From Lachnospiraceae bacterium (GTDB taxonomy: Bacteria; Bacillota; Clostridia; Lachnospirales; Lachnospiraceae), in the NCBI GenBank assembly GCA_017613225.1, contig JAGAEH010000080.1, positions 1 through 22,587 of the forward strand: DNA of 22,587 nt, written 5' to 3'. A model generated the notes under the pieces. It saw only the letters and a list, made by a program, of their open reading frames with translations. It was not told the origin of the DNA and searched no databases. Shown here in pieces: positions 1 through 7,234 of this stretch (the stretch's first letter is position 1; each line of letters starts with the position of its first letter). The position numbers and the translations under genes are program-made.

Positions 1-1027
1 AGGGCGCCGCGCCCCAGCTCTCCAGCAGGGTCCTTGAGCCTTCGATCAGCCAGGCTTCGCCGAAAACGTCGTTGGTCCAGTCGGTAAGGAAGGTGCCGAT
101 GGCGATACCGCCGTCCGAAATGGACTTGCCCATGGCAATGGCATAGACCAGGAACATGACCACCGCGAAGATGGGCAGCGCCAGCCAGCGGTTGGTGACG
201 ATCTTGTCGATCTTGTCGGAAGTCGTCAGCTTTCCGATCGATTTTTTCTTATAAGAAGATTTGATGATATTGCCGATCCAGATATAGCGTTCGTTGGTGA
301 TGATGGACTCGGCGTCGTCGTCCAGCTCCTTTTCCACGTCGGCGATGTGGGCCTCCACGTCTTTTTGCACGTCTTCGGGAAGCTGCAGCTGTTCCAGCGC
401 CTTGCTGTCGCGCTCAAAGAGCTTGACGGCGTACCAGCGCTGCTGTTCTTCCGGCATGTTGGAAACAGCATGCTCCTCGATATGGGCCAGGGCATGCTCC
501 ACGGGGCCGGAAAAAGTGTGCATCGGCACGGTCCTGCCGGTTCTGGCGGCTTCCACGGCAGCCGCGGCGGCCTCCTGGACGCCGGTGCCCTTGAGGGCCG
601 AGATCTCTGCGATCTTACAACCCAGCTGTTTGGAGAGCTGGGCGGTGTCGATCTTGTCCCCGGCCTTTTTGACTACGTCCATCATGTTGATGGCCACGAC
701 CACCGGGATGCCGAGCTCGGTGAGCTGGGTCGTCAAGTAAAGGTTGCGCTCCAGATTGGAGCCGTCCACGATATTCAGGATCGCGTCAGGCCGTTCGCCG
801 ATCAGGTAATTCCTGGCCACGACCTCCTCCAGTGTGTAGGGAGAAAGAGAGTAGATGCCAGGCAGGTCCGTAATGACGACGTCGTCATATTTTTTCAGTT
901 TTCCTTCCTTCTTCTCTACTGTGACGCCCGGCCAGTTCCCGACGAACTGCGTCGAACCGGTCAGCGCGTTGAATAAAGTTGTTTTACCGCTGTTCGGGTT
1001 GCCCGCAAGGGCAATTCTTATAGACAT
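1..1027 (-). CDS. feoB: Ferrous iron transport protein B (FeoB), C-terminal part outside window
   Basis: GTP-hydrolysing inner-membrane transporter for Fe(II). About 342 codons are visible, including the start, and the gene runs off the left edge; full-length family members are roughly twice as long. The N-terminal G domain is intact: G1 GNPNSGKT (residues 9-16), G3 DLPG (54-57), G4 NMMD (114-117) and G5 SALKG (143-147). An acidic helical spacer follows, then the first membrane segment (about residues 290-312, beginning WLALPIFAVVMF). The ATG at 1027 follows a purine-rich AGGAAGAGGA ribosome site. It is the last visible gene of a feoA-feoA-feoB operon, separated from the proximal feoA by 71 bases that contain a GTTAG-N6-CTAAC palindrome. 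The family assignment is secure; whether the C-terminal membrane part is complete cannot be seen. Confidence 0.97.
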   Translation of the reverse strand, partial: MSIRIALAGNPNSGKTTLFNALTGSTQFVGNWPGVTVEKKEGKLKKYDDVVITDLPGIYSLSPYTLEEVVARNYLIGERPDAILNIVDGSNLERNLYLTTQLTELGIPVVVAINMMDVVKKAGDKIDTAQLSKQLGCKIAEISALKGTGVQEAAAAAVEAARTGRTVPMHTFSGPVEHALAHIEEHAVSNMPEEQQRWYAVKLFERDSKALEQLQLPEDVQKDVEAHIADVEKELDDDAESIITNERYIWIGNIIKSSYKKKSIGKLTTSDKIDKIVTNRWLALPIFAVVMFLVYAIAMGKSISDGGIAIGTFLTDWTNDVFGEAWLIEGSRTLLESWGAAP

Positions 1028-1062
1028 GATTTCCTCTTCCTTTCTGCGTTATTTGCCTTGAG

Positions 1063-1082
1063 CAGTTAGCTTAAACTAACTG
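1063..1082. promoter_or_regulatory. Perfect palindrome between feoA and feoB (DtxR-like operator A)
   Basis: CAGTTAG-CTTAAA-CTAACTG has 7-base arms that match perfectly. The core GTTAG-N6-CTAAC is the same as in the sites upstream of the operon. The resemblance to DtxR/IdeR-type operators (TTAGG...CCTAA half sites) is by eye. Its position inside the operon could allow separate control of feoB. Confidence 0.7.
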
Positions 1083-1098
1083 CATCCGAAAAAAATAA

Positions 1099-1320
1099 TC
1101 ACTTGATCTCGATCATTTCTGCGTCTGCCTTCCGCAGGCTCAGCTCGTAGCCGCGGACGGTGAGTTCCACCGGATCGCCCAGCGGCGCGACCTTGCGGAC
1201 ATAGATCTCCACGTTCTTCGTGATCCCCATGTCCATGATGCGGCGTTTTACCGCGCCTTCCCCGTGGATCCTGGCCACTGCGACGGTCTCCCCGATTTTG
1301 GCATCTCTGAGTGTTTTCAA
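1099..1320 (-). CDS. feoA: FeoA domain protein, proximal to feoB
   Basis: Small cytosolic SH3-like protein of 73 residues that supports FeoB-dependent Fe(II) uptake. The length is typical of stand-alone FeoA. The pattern TVAVARIHGEGAVKRRIMDMGI followed by an LGDPVEL-type strand and a closing RKADAEMIEI strand is characteristic (IMDMGI corresponds to the usual LxxMG(L/I) turn). The start is a TTG at 1320. It is chosen because AGGAGGG lies 7 bases upstream, overlapping the TAA of the preceding feoA, and there is no ATG in reach. This implies coupled translation with the upstream feoA. Second gene of the operon. Confidence 0.93.
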   Translation of the reverse strand: MKTLRDAKIGETVAVARIHGEGAVKRRIMDMGITKNVEIYVRKVAPLGDPVELTVRGYELSLRKADAEMIEIK

Positions 1321-1334
1321 TGCAAGTCCCTCCT

Positions 1335-1547
1335 TTAGATCATGATCTTATTTGCCAGCTCGCGGCTTACTGCGACACGGCATTCCTTGACGTTCACGAT
1401 GAGATTCCCCCCGACGGTATTGATCACGCTGATCTCCCCGCCGATGTGGAAGCCCAGGTCCTCCAGGTGCTTTTTTATTTCCGGATTGCCGCCGATCCTC
1501 TTGATGACCTGCGGCTCTCCGATCTCTGCAAAACTGAGAGGCATCAT
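1335..1547 (-). CDS. feoA: FeoA domain protein, first gene of the feo operon
   Basis: Second FeoA-type SH3-like protein, 70 residues from the chosen start. Features include KRIGGNPEIKKHLEDLGF, the strand GGEISVINTVGGNLIVNV, and a C-terminal ECRVAVSRELANKIMI. An ATG at 1568 is also in frame, but the ribosome site AGGAGGG (1554-1560) lies inside that extension. It is correctly spaced (6 bases) from the ATG at 1547, so translation should begin MMPLSF. The ATG at 1544 is a minor alternative. It is the promoter-proximal gene of feoA-feoA-feoB. Tandem divergent FeoA genes are common in Clostridia; the division of labour between them is not known from sequence. Confidence 0.93.
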   Translation of the reverse strand: MMPLSFAEIGEPQVIKRIGGNPEIKKHLEDLGFHIGGEISVINTVGGNLIVNVKECRVAVSRELANKIMI

Positions 1548-1570
1548 AAATATCCCTCCTGCGATCATTA

Positions 1571-1586
1571 GTTAGCCAAAACTAAC
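1571..1586. promoter_or_regulatory. Operator B, GTTAG-N6-CTAAC
   Basis: Arms GTTAG (1571-1575) and CTAAC (1582-1586) flank CCAAAA. It lies in the 5' leader of the feo transcript, just ahead of the first feoA ribosome site. Confidence 0.65.
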
Positions 1587-1603
1587 CGAACGCCTTAAAA
1601 ATA

Positions 1604-1623
1604 CGGTTAGCAACTTCTAACCG
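1604..1623. promoter_or_regulatory. Operator C, perfect 7-base-arm palindrome over the feo transcription start
   Basis: CGGTTAG-CAACTT-CTAACCG has perfect 7-base arms (1604-1610 and 1617-1623). It sits immediately downstream of the minus-strand -10 box, so a bound repressor would cover the predicted start site near 1622. Confidence 0.75.
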
Positions 1624-1628
1624 CCATC

Positions 1629-1657
1629 ATTATAGTTAGCCGTGGCTTACCTGTCAA
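1629..1657 (-). promoter_or_regulatory. Consensus sigma-A promoter of the feo operon
   Basis: On the minus strand, TTGACA (1657-1652) is followed by a 17-base spacer and TATAAT (1634-1629). Both hexamers and the spacing are perfect consensus. The spacer contains operator D, and the region after the -10 contains operator C. Such a strong promoter needs tight repression, in keeping with the operators. Confidence 0.85.
1635..1650. promoter_or_regulatory. Operator D within the feo promoter spacer
   Basis: GTTAG-CCGTGG-CTTAC, with one mismatch in the second arm. It fills the spacer between the -10 and -35 boxes. Its centre is 29 bases from that of operator C. Confidence 0.55.
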
Positions 1658-1707
1658 GAGTCTTTTTTTGGTATTGAGGCAGAAGAGCATCATCCTTTCA
1701 TACCTGA

Positions 1708-1736
1708 TTGATAAAAAGGGCAGTATGTAGTATGTT
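1708..1736 (+). promoter_or_regulatory. Probable promoter of the plus-strand run starting with the YhhN gene
   Basis: TTGATA (1708-1713), 17-base spacer, TATGTT (1731-1736). It lies 33 bases before the chosen ATG and faces away from the feo promoter. It is a moderate match, seen by eye. Confidence 0.5.
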
Positions 1737-1769
1737 TTCAGTATCATCAATGTGAAAAGTGAGGTCCCC

Positions 1770-2435
1770 ATGCAGTACGTTTTGATCATTCTGTGTGTAA
1801 TTCTGGCAGGAGTCTTCCTTTATACGGAAAGCAAAAAACAATATGTGCCCGCGGCGGTGTTAAAGGGGCTGGCGTCCCTGTGCTTCGTGATCCTGGGGAT
1901 CATGAACAGCCCCGGGACCCACGTGGCGAAGCTGATCGTCATCGGGCTCATCCTGGGCTGCGTCGCCGACGTGCTGCTGAACCTGCGGCTGGTGTTTCAG
2001 AAAAAGGGACAGCTGATCTTCCTGGTGGGGATCGTGGTATTTCTGGCGGGCCACATCATGTATCTGGCGGCGGTGCTTCCACTGTGCTCCCACCCGCTGG
2101 TGTGCGTGATCATCGGAGTCGTCCTGACGGCGCTTCTGATGGTGTGGATCTTCAAGCAGATCACCGCCAAGCCGGCCTTCAAGATCTTCGGCGTCGTGTA
2201 CCTGGGGGCGATCATGCTGCTGAACTGCGTGGCCGTGTGGAACCTGATCGCGGCGCCGTCCCTGTTTACCGGACTGTTTGCCGCGGGTGCCGTCCTGTTC
2301 CTGGTCAGCGACATCGTGCTGATTTTGAACACTTTCGGAAAAGAGACCAGGCAGAGCCTGCGGGTCACCAACATCAGCCTGTACTACGCGGGGCAGATCC
2401 TCATCGCCTTGAGCCTGCTGGGGCTGGCGGCGTAG
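1770..2435 (+). CDS. YhhN/TMEM86-family membrane protein (lysoplasmalogenase-like)
   Basis: Polytopic membrane protein of 221 residues, with about eight hydrophobic segments almost end to end, as in YhhN/TMEM86. Family hallmarks are the acidic residue in the GCVADVLLNL segment, the VSDIVLIL segment near the C terminus and a final SLYYAGQILIA helix. Characterised members hydrolyse the vinyl-ether bond of lysoplasmalogens; activity here is inferred. Plasmalogens occur in anaerobic Clostridia, so the role is plausible. A GTG at 1752 is in frame, but AGTGAGG six bases before the ATG at 1770 favours the latter. First gene of a six-gene plus-strand run, 38 bases before the DUF434 gene. Confidence 0.85.
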   Translation: MQYVLIILCVILAGVFLYTESKKQYVPAAVLKGLASLCFVILGIMNSPGTHVAKLIVIGLILGCVADVLLNLRLVFQKKGQLIFLVGIVVFLAGHIMYLAAVLPLCSHPLVCVIIGVVLTALLMVWIFKQITAKPAFKIFGVVYLGAIMLLNCVAVWNLIAAPSLFTGLFAAGAVLFLVSDIVLILNTFGKETRQSLRVTNISLYYAGQILIALSLLGLAA

Positions 2436-2473
2436 ATCCGGCACGATACGAATTGGAGTTTTAAACGACGTTC

Positions 2474-3172
2474 ATGGATGCAAGACGGGGATTTGTCCCG
2501 GAGGACATAAAGAATTTTTCTGATGAAGCGATCGCCGTCATGAAGGAAGCCGCCCGGCATGTCCTGTATCTGATCAATGAGGGATACGACATGAAGCAGG
2601 CGGTCACCTTTGTGGGAAATCACTTCCAGCTTTCAGAACGGCAGCGCCTGGCACTGATGCGGAGCCTGGCAACGGCGGATCAGCTGATAGAGCGGAAAAA
2701 CAAGGAAAAGACCTTCGGGCAGCTTCGCGGCCGGGAGGTCTGGATCGACGGCTTCAACACCGTCATCACGCTGGAAGTGATGCTTTCCGACTCCATCCTC
2801 ATCCGGGGAATGGACGGATGCATCCGGGATCTGGCGGCGCTGCGGGGGACTTATCGGCTGATTCCGGAAACGGCCCGGGCCGTGCGGATGATGATGGCGT
2901 ATCTGGACTTCGCGCAGGCGGAAAAGGCCTGTATCCTGCTGGACGAGCCCGTATCCAACTCCGGACGGCTGAAAGCGCTGATGGCGGAGGCGGCGGAGGA
3001 GTACGGACTGGATACCGACATCCGGATCCTCAGGGACGTGGACCGGGAACTCTACGAAAAAGAATATGTGATCACTTCGGACTCCATCATCCTGGACCGC
3101 TGCGCAAGCTGGGTCAACCTGGCGGCTTTGTGTGTGCTGCGGCGGGGGAACAGGGTGATCGAGTTTATCTGA
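2474..3172 (+). CDS. DUF434-family protein of unknown function
   Basis: Soluble protein of 232 residues. Residues about 26-63 contain the DUF434 pattern: AARHVLYLINEGYDMKQAV, then VGNHFQLSERQRLALMR. The second half has a DGFNTVITLEVML strand-helix (about 92), an RDLAALRGTYR segment, LLDEPVSNSGRL (about 156) and TSDSIILDR. Together these match the usual DUF434 plus C-terminal companion layout known mainly from archaea and some bacteria. The acidic residues in DGFN, LLDEPVS and TSDSIILD resemble a nuclease- or phosphatase-like metal site, but no function is established. An in-frame stop at 2462 rules out an earlier start; the ribosome site is weak. It ends 18 bases before the STAND NTPase gene, so co-transcription is likely. 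Confidence 0.8.
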   Translation: MDARRGFVPEDIKNFSDEAIAVMKEAARHVLYLINEGYDMKQAVTFVGNHFQLSERQRLALMRSLATADQLIERKNKEKTFGQLRGREVWIDGFNTVITLEVMLSDSILIRGMDGCIRDLAALRGTYRLIPETARAVRMMMAYLDFAQAEKACILLDEPVSNSGRLKALMAEAAEEYGLDTDIRILRDVDRELYEKEYVITSDSIILDRCASWVNLAALCVLRRGNRVIEFI

Positions 3173-3190
3173 CAGACCGGAGGAACGTGA

Positions 3191-6100
3191 ATGAAGACCA
3201 TCTTCGTTTCCAGCACTTTTGCCGACATGCAGCGGGAGCGGGACATTCTGCGGGACCATGTGGCCGCGAGGATCAACGCCATGGCCAGGCAATGGAACGA
3301 CCACATTGAATTCTGCGACCTGCGCTGGGGCATCAACACGGAGAACATGGAGTCGGAGTCCGCCTCCAGAAAAGTGCTGGACGTCTGCCTGGATGAGATC
3401 GACAGAAGCAGCCCGCCCATGATCATCCTGCTGGGGGACCGCTACGGATGGATCCCCGACAAAGAGCTGGTCCTCTCCGTCGCGGAGAAAAAGAAGATGC
3501 TTCTGGACGACTTCCGCAAGAGCGCCACGGCGCTGGAGGCGGAGTACGGAACTACCGGGCGGAAGATCAGCGCCCTGGTCTACATCCGCAGGATCCTTGC
3601 CCCTTCGAAAGAAGTCCCCGGCGAGTTCCTGGCGGAGGATGAAGAGCATCAAAGCCTTCTCGACACACTGAAAGACCGCCTGGAGGCGCTCCCCAACTGC
3701 AGAGTCAGGCAGTATTCCGTCAGGTTCGAGGACGGAGAGCCGGCGCAGGAAGACATCCTTCAGTTCGCCGAAACGGTGGCGGAGGATCTGGAACAGGCGC
3801 TGCGGCCGGACTGGGAAAAGTTTGCCGGCATGACCGCCTTTGAGCGGGAGCGCGAGCGGCAGTGGACTTTCATCAGAGAAAAGAGCACCATGTTCAGCGC
3901 GAGGCAAGCCGATCTGGAGGCCCTCATGGCCCGGATCCGGGGCAGCCGCCAGACCGTGGTGTGCAAAGGGGCGCCGGGCAGCGGCAAGAGCACGCTGACC
4001 AGCATGATCGCCCTGAAGGCCCGGGACGAGGGCTGGGACGTGGTGCCCTTCATCGGCGGGCTGACCCACGAGAGCAACGACGCGGCGGACGTCTTGAGAA
4101 ATACCGTCTATTATCTGGAAGAACGATTACAAAAGCCGCATCAGTCCGAAATGACGGATGACGGCCCTTCTGAATTTGATCCCGTCCCCAGGGAAGATCC
4201 CATCGCGCAATGGCAGAACAGGCTGAAGGAACTGGCCGGAGAGTATGAAAAGACCGGCCGGAAGATGCTGGTCATCGTGGATGCGGTGGATCAGCTGTTT
4301 CCGGATGAGGTCCGGGACAGCTGCGGATTTATCCCGGCGGGACTGTCCAAAAGCATTCGTTTCTTCCTGTCGGCGCTGCCGGATACGGAGATCCCGGAAA
4401 AGTCTTTCTACGCGCTGAATCCACTCACGGAAGACGACCGGAAAAGAGTCATGGACGGCGTGCTGCGCCGTTTCGGAAAGGAACTTTCGCCGAGAGTCAG
4501 GGAACACCTGCTGAAGCTCCGTGCGGCGGATAATCCTTATTACGTCAGCATGGCGGTCCAGCGGCTGTGCATGATGGAGGAGACGGACTTTGAGGCGGCA
4601 AAAGCCTCGGGCGCGCCGGGGATCGTCGCGCTGGGAGACCGGCAGATCGAGATCCTGGACCACTGTCCCCCTTCCGTGGAGAAGATGTGCGTGGAGATAT
4701 TCTCCGTTGCCGCGAAGCGGATCAACCCCGGGCTTTTGGCGGATGCTGCCAGTTTTCTGGCGGCTTCCAGGTACGGACTGCGCCGCGGCGACCTGGCAGC
4801 GCTGCTGGGAGATAAATGGAACGAGCTGGACTTCTCCCATTTCCTGAATTACCTGTACGAAGATTTTCAGATCCGCACCGACGGACGGATCGATTTCATG
4901 CATAAGACCATCCGCAGGGGCCTCCGGTGGCAGTTCGCGGGAAATGCCAGGTATGATAAGAAGCTGGCGGACTATCTGGGGACTCTGGATCCCCATGACC
5001 CCTTCCGCATGGACGAGCAGCCCTATCACCTAAAATGGGGCGAGGACGTTTCCGGATTCCTGGACTACATCGATCGGCATGAGCTGGGGGAGAATAAGGA
5101 CAGGGAGATCATCCGGCACGCCGCAGCCACCATGAAGGACGTCTGCCTGGAAGATGACGGCGACTTCATGGCCGAAGCCCTGGAAAGATCCATGGAGGGG
5201 AACCGGTGGGCGTCCCTGCTCTGGTTCGGGCTGAAAGAACTGAACGATACGTTCGGAAGGCGGTTCCAGGAAGAAGGCATCAAAGCCAGGCTGCTGGCGG
5301 AATACAAGAAGACCTACGAAGCGCTGGATCAGCAGGGCAGGATCTCCGAAAGGAACCGGGAGATCTTCGGAAAGGAGATCTCCGACCAGATCGTCGAAAA
5401 CTGGTACCGGATCTCCGACCGGAAATTGCTGGACTGGGCGGGAGAGACGAAGCTCGCCATTGCCAAAAGGATGTACGGCGGAAACAGCCTTGAGCAGAGG
5501 AGCCAGCTGTTTGACAGTTATTATAACGTCCTGTTCGCCTACAAAGGGGCGTCCGACAAGAGCATGCTGCAAAAGGGGCTGCGGATCGCGGAGGAAGGGG
5601 AAAAGCTTTTGGACGATGATCTGCTCCGCTACATGGAAGATCATGGCAGTTCCGCCGGAAGTCCCTTTTTCGGATGCATGGGCGAGATCTACATGCGGCT
5701 CGATGATAACGAAAAATGTCTGGAGACCTATCAGCGGGATCTGGAGATCCGGCGTCGTCTTCGCGGAAAGGACCCTGACTCGGCACAGTCCCTGCTGACC
5801 CTCAGCGGCGCTTACGGGAATGTCGCGATGGCCCACTCCCTTTTTGACGAGGAGTCACACTACGCGGCAGCCTATGAGGCGATCTGCTCGGAGATAGCCT
5901 GCCTGGAGAAGGCCGGAAAGCTCATGGGCGGAACGGCCGTTTTCCTGGGAACCAATACAACCGGATACCGGTATTACAGGGCGGCAGTGTTATACTTGCA
6001 GAAGGCCCGGCCGCTCGTCAGGCCGGAGGATCACAAAATCGTGATCGACAATGATGAAGCGGTCCTGGCAGTCCGGCGGCTCATCATAGGATGGGATCTC

Positions 6101-7174
6101 CAGAAGGAAGCCTTCCGGCGGAGCGGTGACCCGAAGATCGCCCGGGAGGCGGAAGACTGCCTGAGGATCCTGCTGCAGTGCGCGCTGCCTGAAGATCTGC
6201 AGGAAGAGACCGTCAAAGTCCTGCGGAAATGGGCCGCCGCGGACGAGGAGGACGCCTTTGAGAAGGATGACCAGTACAGCATCATTGAACTGCTGAAAAC
6301 ATATCATTACACAGCTTCGTTTATTGCGGAGTTCTCCGTGCGGACTCATTACGATCTGGCTCTGGAGTGCTGCAAAAAAAGGATCGCATTGGTGGAGAAA
6401 GAAGAAGTGGCGCGGCGTGCGGGATGGGATGCCGAGGCGTACAGAAAAGAGCTCTCTGACGCGTACTACATGAGAGGGACGGTGCAGTGGGCCATGGATC
6501 CGGGCGACATCACTCCGCTGAAAGAAAACCTGGCCTGCGAAGAGGAGCTGAGCAAAAAATACGGCAGCCCGTCGGAAAGGCTGGGAGACCTTTACGGCAG
6601 TTACGCGAGACACTGCCTGACACAGGAGAATGAGCCCCTTGTGCCGATGTACTGCGCAACGAGAGCAATAGACGTATACCGCAAACTGTTGGAGACGGCC
6701 GATCTGAGTGAGAAGGGCCGGGACAGGATCCGCTGGAAACTGGCGGCGGTCCATAAGGACTTCAGCGGTCTGGCGGCGGAAGGCAGGGCAGGCAAAGATT
6801 ACTGCCAGCTCATCCAGAAGACCGTAAAGAAGATGGACGCGGAACACAGGCCGAGACTGGCGCAGGAAGTGCCGGAAAGCATCCTGCAGAACGCCGTGTC
6901 CTCCTACGCCCGGGGCGTGGCCCTTGAGGACATCGTCGCCATCAACGCGGGCGGGACCTTCTCCCGCGGCAAAAACGGCGTGCTCTATACGGCAAAGGCC
7001 CTTTACAGCAGCGAACTGGACAGAGGGAGCTCCATCCCATATTCGGAGATCAAGAACGTCTACCGGTACGGCGACAAACTGCGGTTCTGGATGAAGGACG
7101 GCACCTCCGTCATCGTGGACTTCGGAGTATACAATGCCCAGATCTATCATATCGTCATGAAGCTTCTGCAGTGA
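3191..7174 (+). CDS. DUF4062-STAND NTPase with winged-helix, helical repeats and C-terminal PH-like module
   Basis: Large cytosolic protein of 1327 residues. Residues 1-100 are a DUF4062 domain (KTIFVSSTFADMQRERD, DLRWGI, LDEIDRSSPPMIILLGDRYGW), the module found at or near the NTPase of TEP1, NPHP3 and NWD1. A STAND-type P-loop NTPase follows: Walker A GAPGSGKST (260-268, Lys266), Walker B LVIVDAVDQL (360-369), and a NPYYVSMAVQRL helix near 448 like the one after the NTPase of this group. Residues about 500-580 look like a winged helix (FLAASRYGLRRGDLAALLG, FMHKTIRRGL). Residues 600-1200 are helical with TPR-like pairs, clearest at 820-900. The last 90 residues form a beta-rich module (FSRGKNGVLYTAKALY, IPYSEIKNVYRY) that resembles a bacterial PH-like fold. 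The ATG has GGAGG 7 bases upstream. Predicted role: ligand-triggered oligomerising switch, possibly antiphage or stress signalling; the trigger is unknown. Confidence 0.85.
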   Translation: MKTIFVSSTFADMQRERDILRDHVAARINAMARQWNDHIEFCDLRWGINTENMESESASRKVLDVCLDEIDRSSPPMIILLGDRYGWIPDKELVLSVAEKKKMLLDDFRKSATALEAEYGTTGRKISALVYIRRILAPSKEVPGEFLAEDEEHQSLLDTLKDRLEALPNCRVRQYSVRFEDGEPAQEDILQFAETVAEDLEQALRPDWEKFAGMTAFERERERQWTFIREKSTMFSARQADLEALMARIRGSRQTVVCKGAPGSGKSTLTSMIALKARDEGWDVVPFIGGLTHESNDAADVLRNTVYYLEERLQKPHQSEMTDDGPSEFDPVPREDPIAQWQNRLKELAGEYEKTGRKMLVIVDAVDQLFPDEVRDSCGFIPAGLSKSIRFFLSALPDTEIPEKSFYALNPLTEDDRKRVMDGVLRRFGKELSPRVREHLLKLRAADNPYYVSMAVQRLCMMEETDFEAAKASGAPGIVALGDRQIEILDHCPPSVEKMCVEIFSVAAKRINPGLLADAASFLAASRYGLRRGDLAALLGDKWNELDFSHFLNYLYEDFQIRTDGRIDFMHKTIRRGLRWQFAGNARYDKKLADYLGTLDPHDPFRMDEQPYHLKWGEDVSGFLDYIDRHELGENKDREIIRHAAATMKDVCLEDDGDFMAEALERSMEGNRWASLLWFGLKELNDTFGRRFQEEGIKARLLAEYKKTYEALDQQGRISERNREIFGKEISDQIVENWYRISDRKLLDWAGETKLAIAKRMYGGNSLEQRSQLFDSYYNVLFAYKGASDKSMLQKGLRIAEEGEKLLDDDLLRYMEDHGSSAGSPFFGCMGEIYMRLDDNEKCLETYQRDLEIRRRLRGKDPDSAQSLLTLSGAYGNVAMAHSLFDEESHYAAAYEAICSEIACLEKAGKLMGGTAVFLGTNTTGYRYYRAAVLYLQKARPLVRPEDHKIVIDNDEAVLAVRRLIIGWDLQKEAFRRSGDPKIAREAEDCLRILLQCALPEDLQEETVKVLRKWAAADEEDAFEKDDQYSIIELLKTYHYTASFIAEFSVRTHYDLALECCKKRIALVEKEEVARRAGWDAEAYRKELSDAYYMRGTVQWAMDPGDITPLKENLACEEELSKKYGSPSERLGDLYGSYARHCLTQENEPLVPMYCATRAIDVYRKLLETADLSEKGRDRIRWKLAAVHKDFSGLAAEGRAGKDYCQLIQKTVKKMDAEHRPRLAQEVPESILQNAVSSYARGVALEDIVAINAGGTFSRGKNGVLYTAKALYSSELDRGSSIPYSEIKNVYRYGDKLRFWMKDGTSVIVDFGVYNAQIYHIVMKLLQ

Positions 7175-7234
7175 CGCGGCGGGCGATGGCGGATCCGGAG
7201 AAAACGTGGTATTATGATGCGGGAGGGAACTGAC

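Noticed and set aside
1571..1650. Fur boxes
   Set aside because: The sites read GTTAG-N6-CTAAC, not the GATAATGATAATCATTATC-like Fur pattern; a DtxR-type site fits better.
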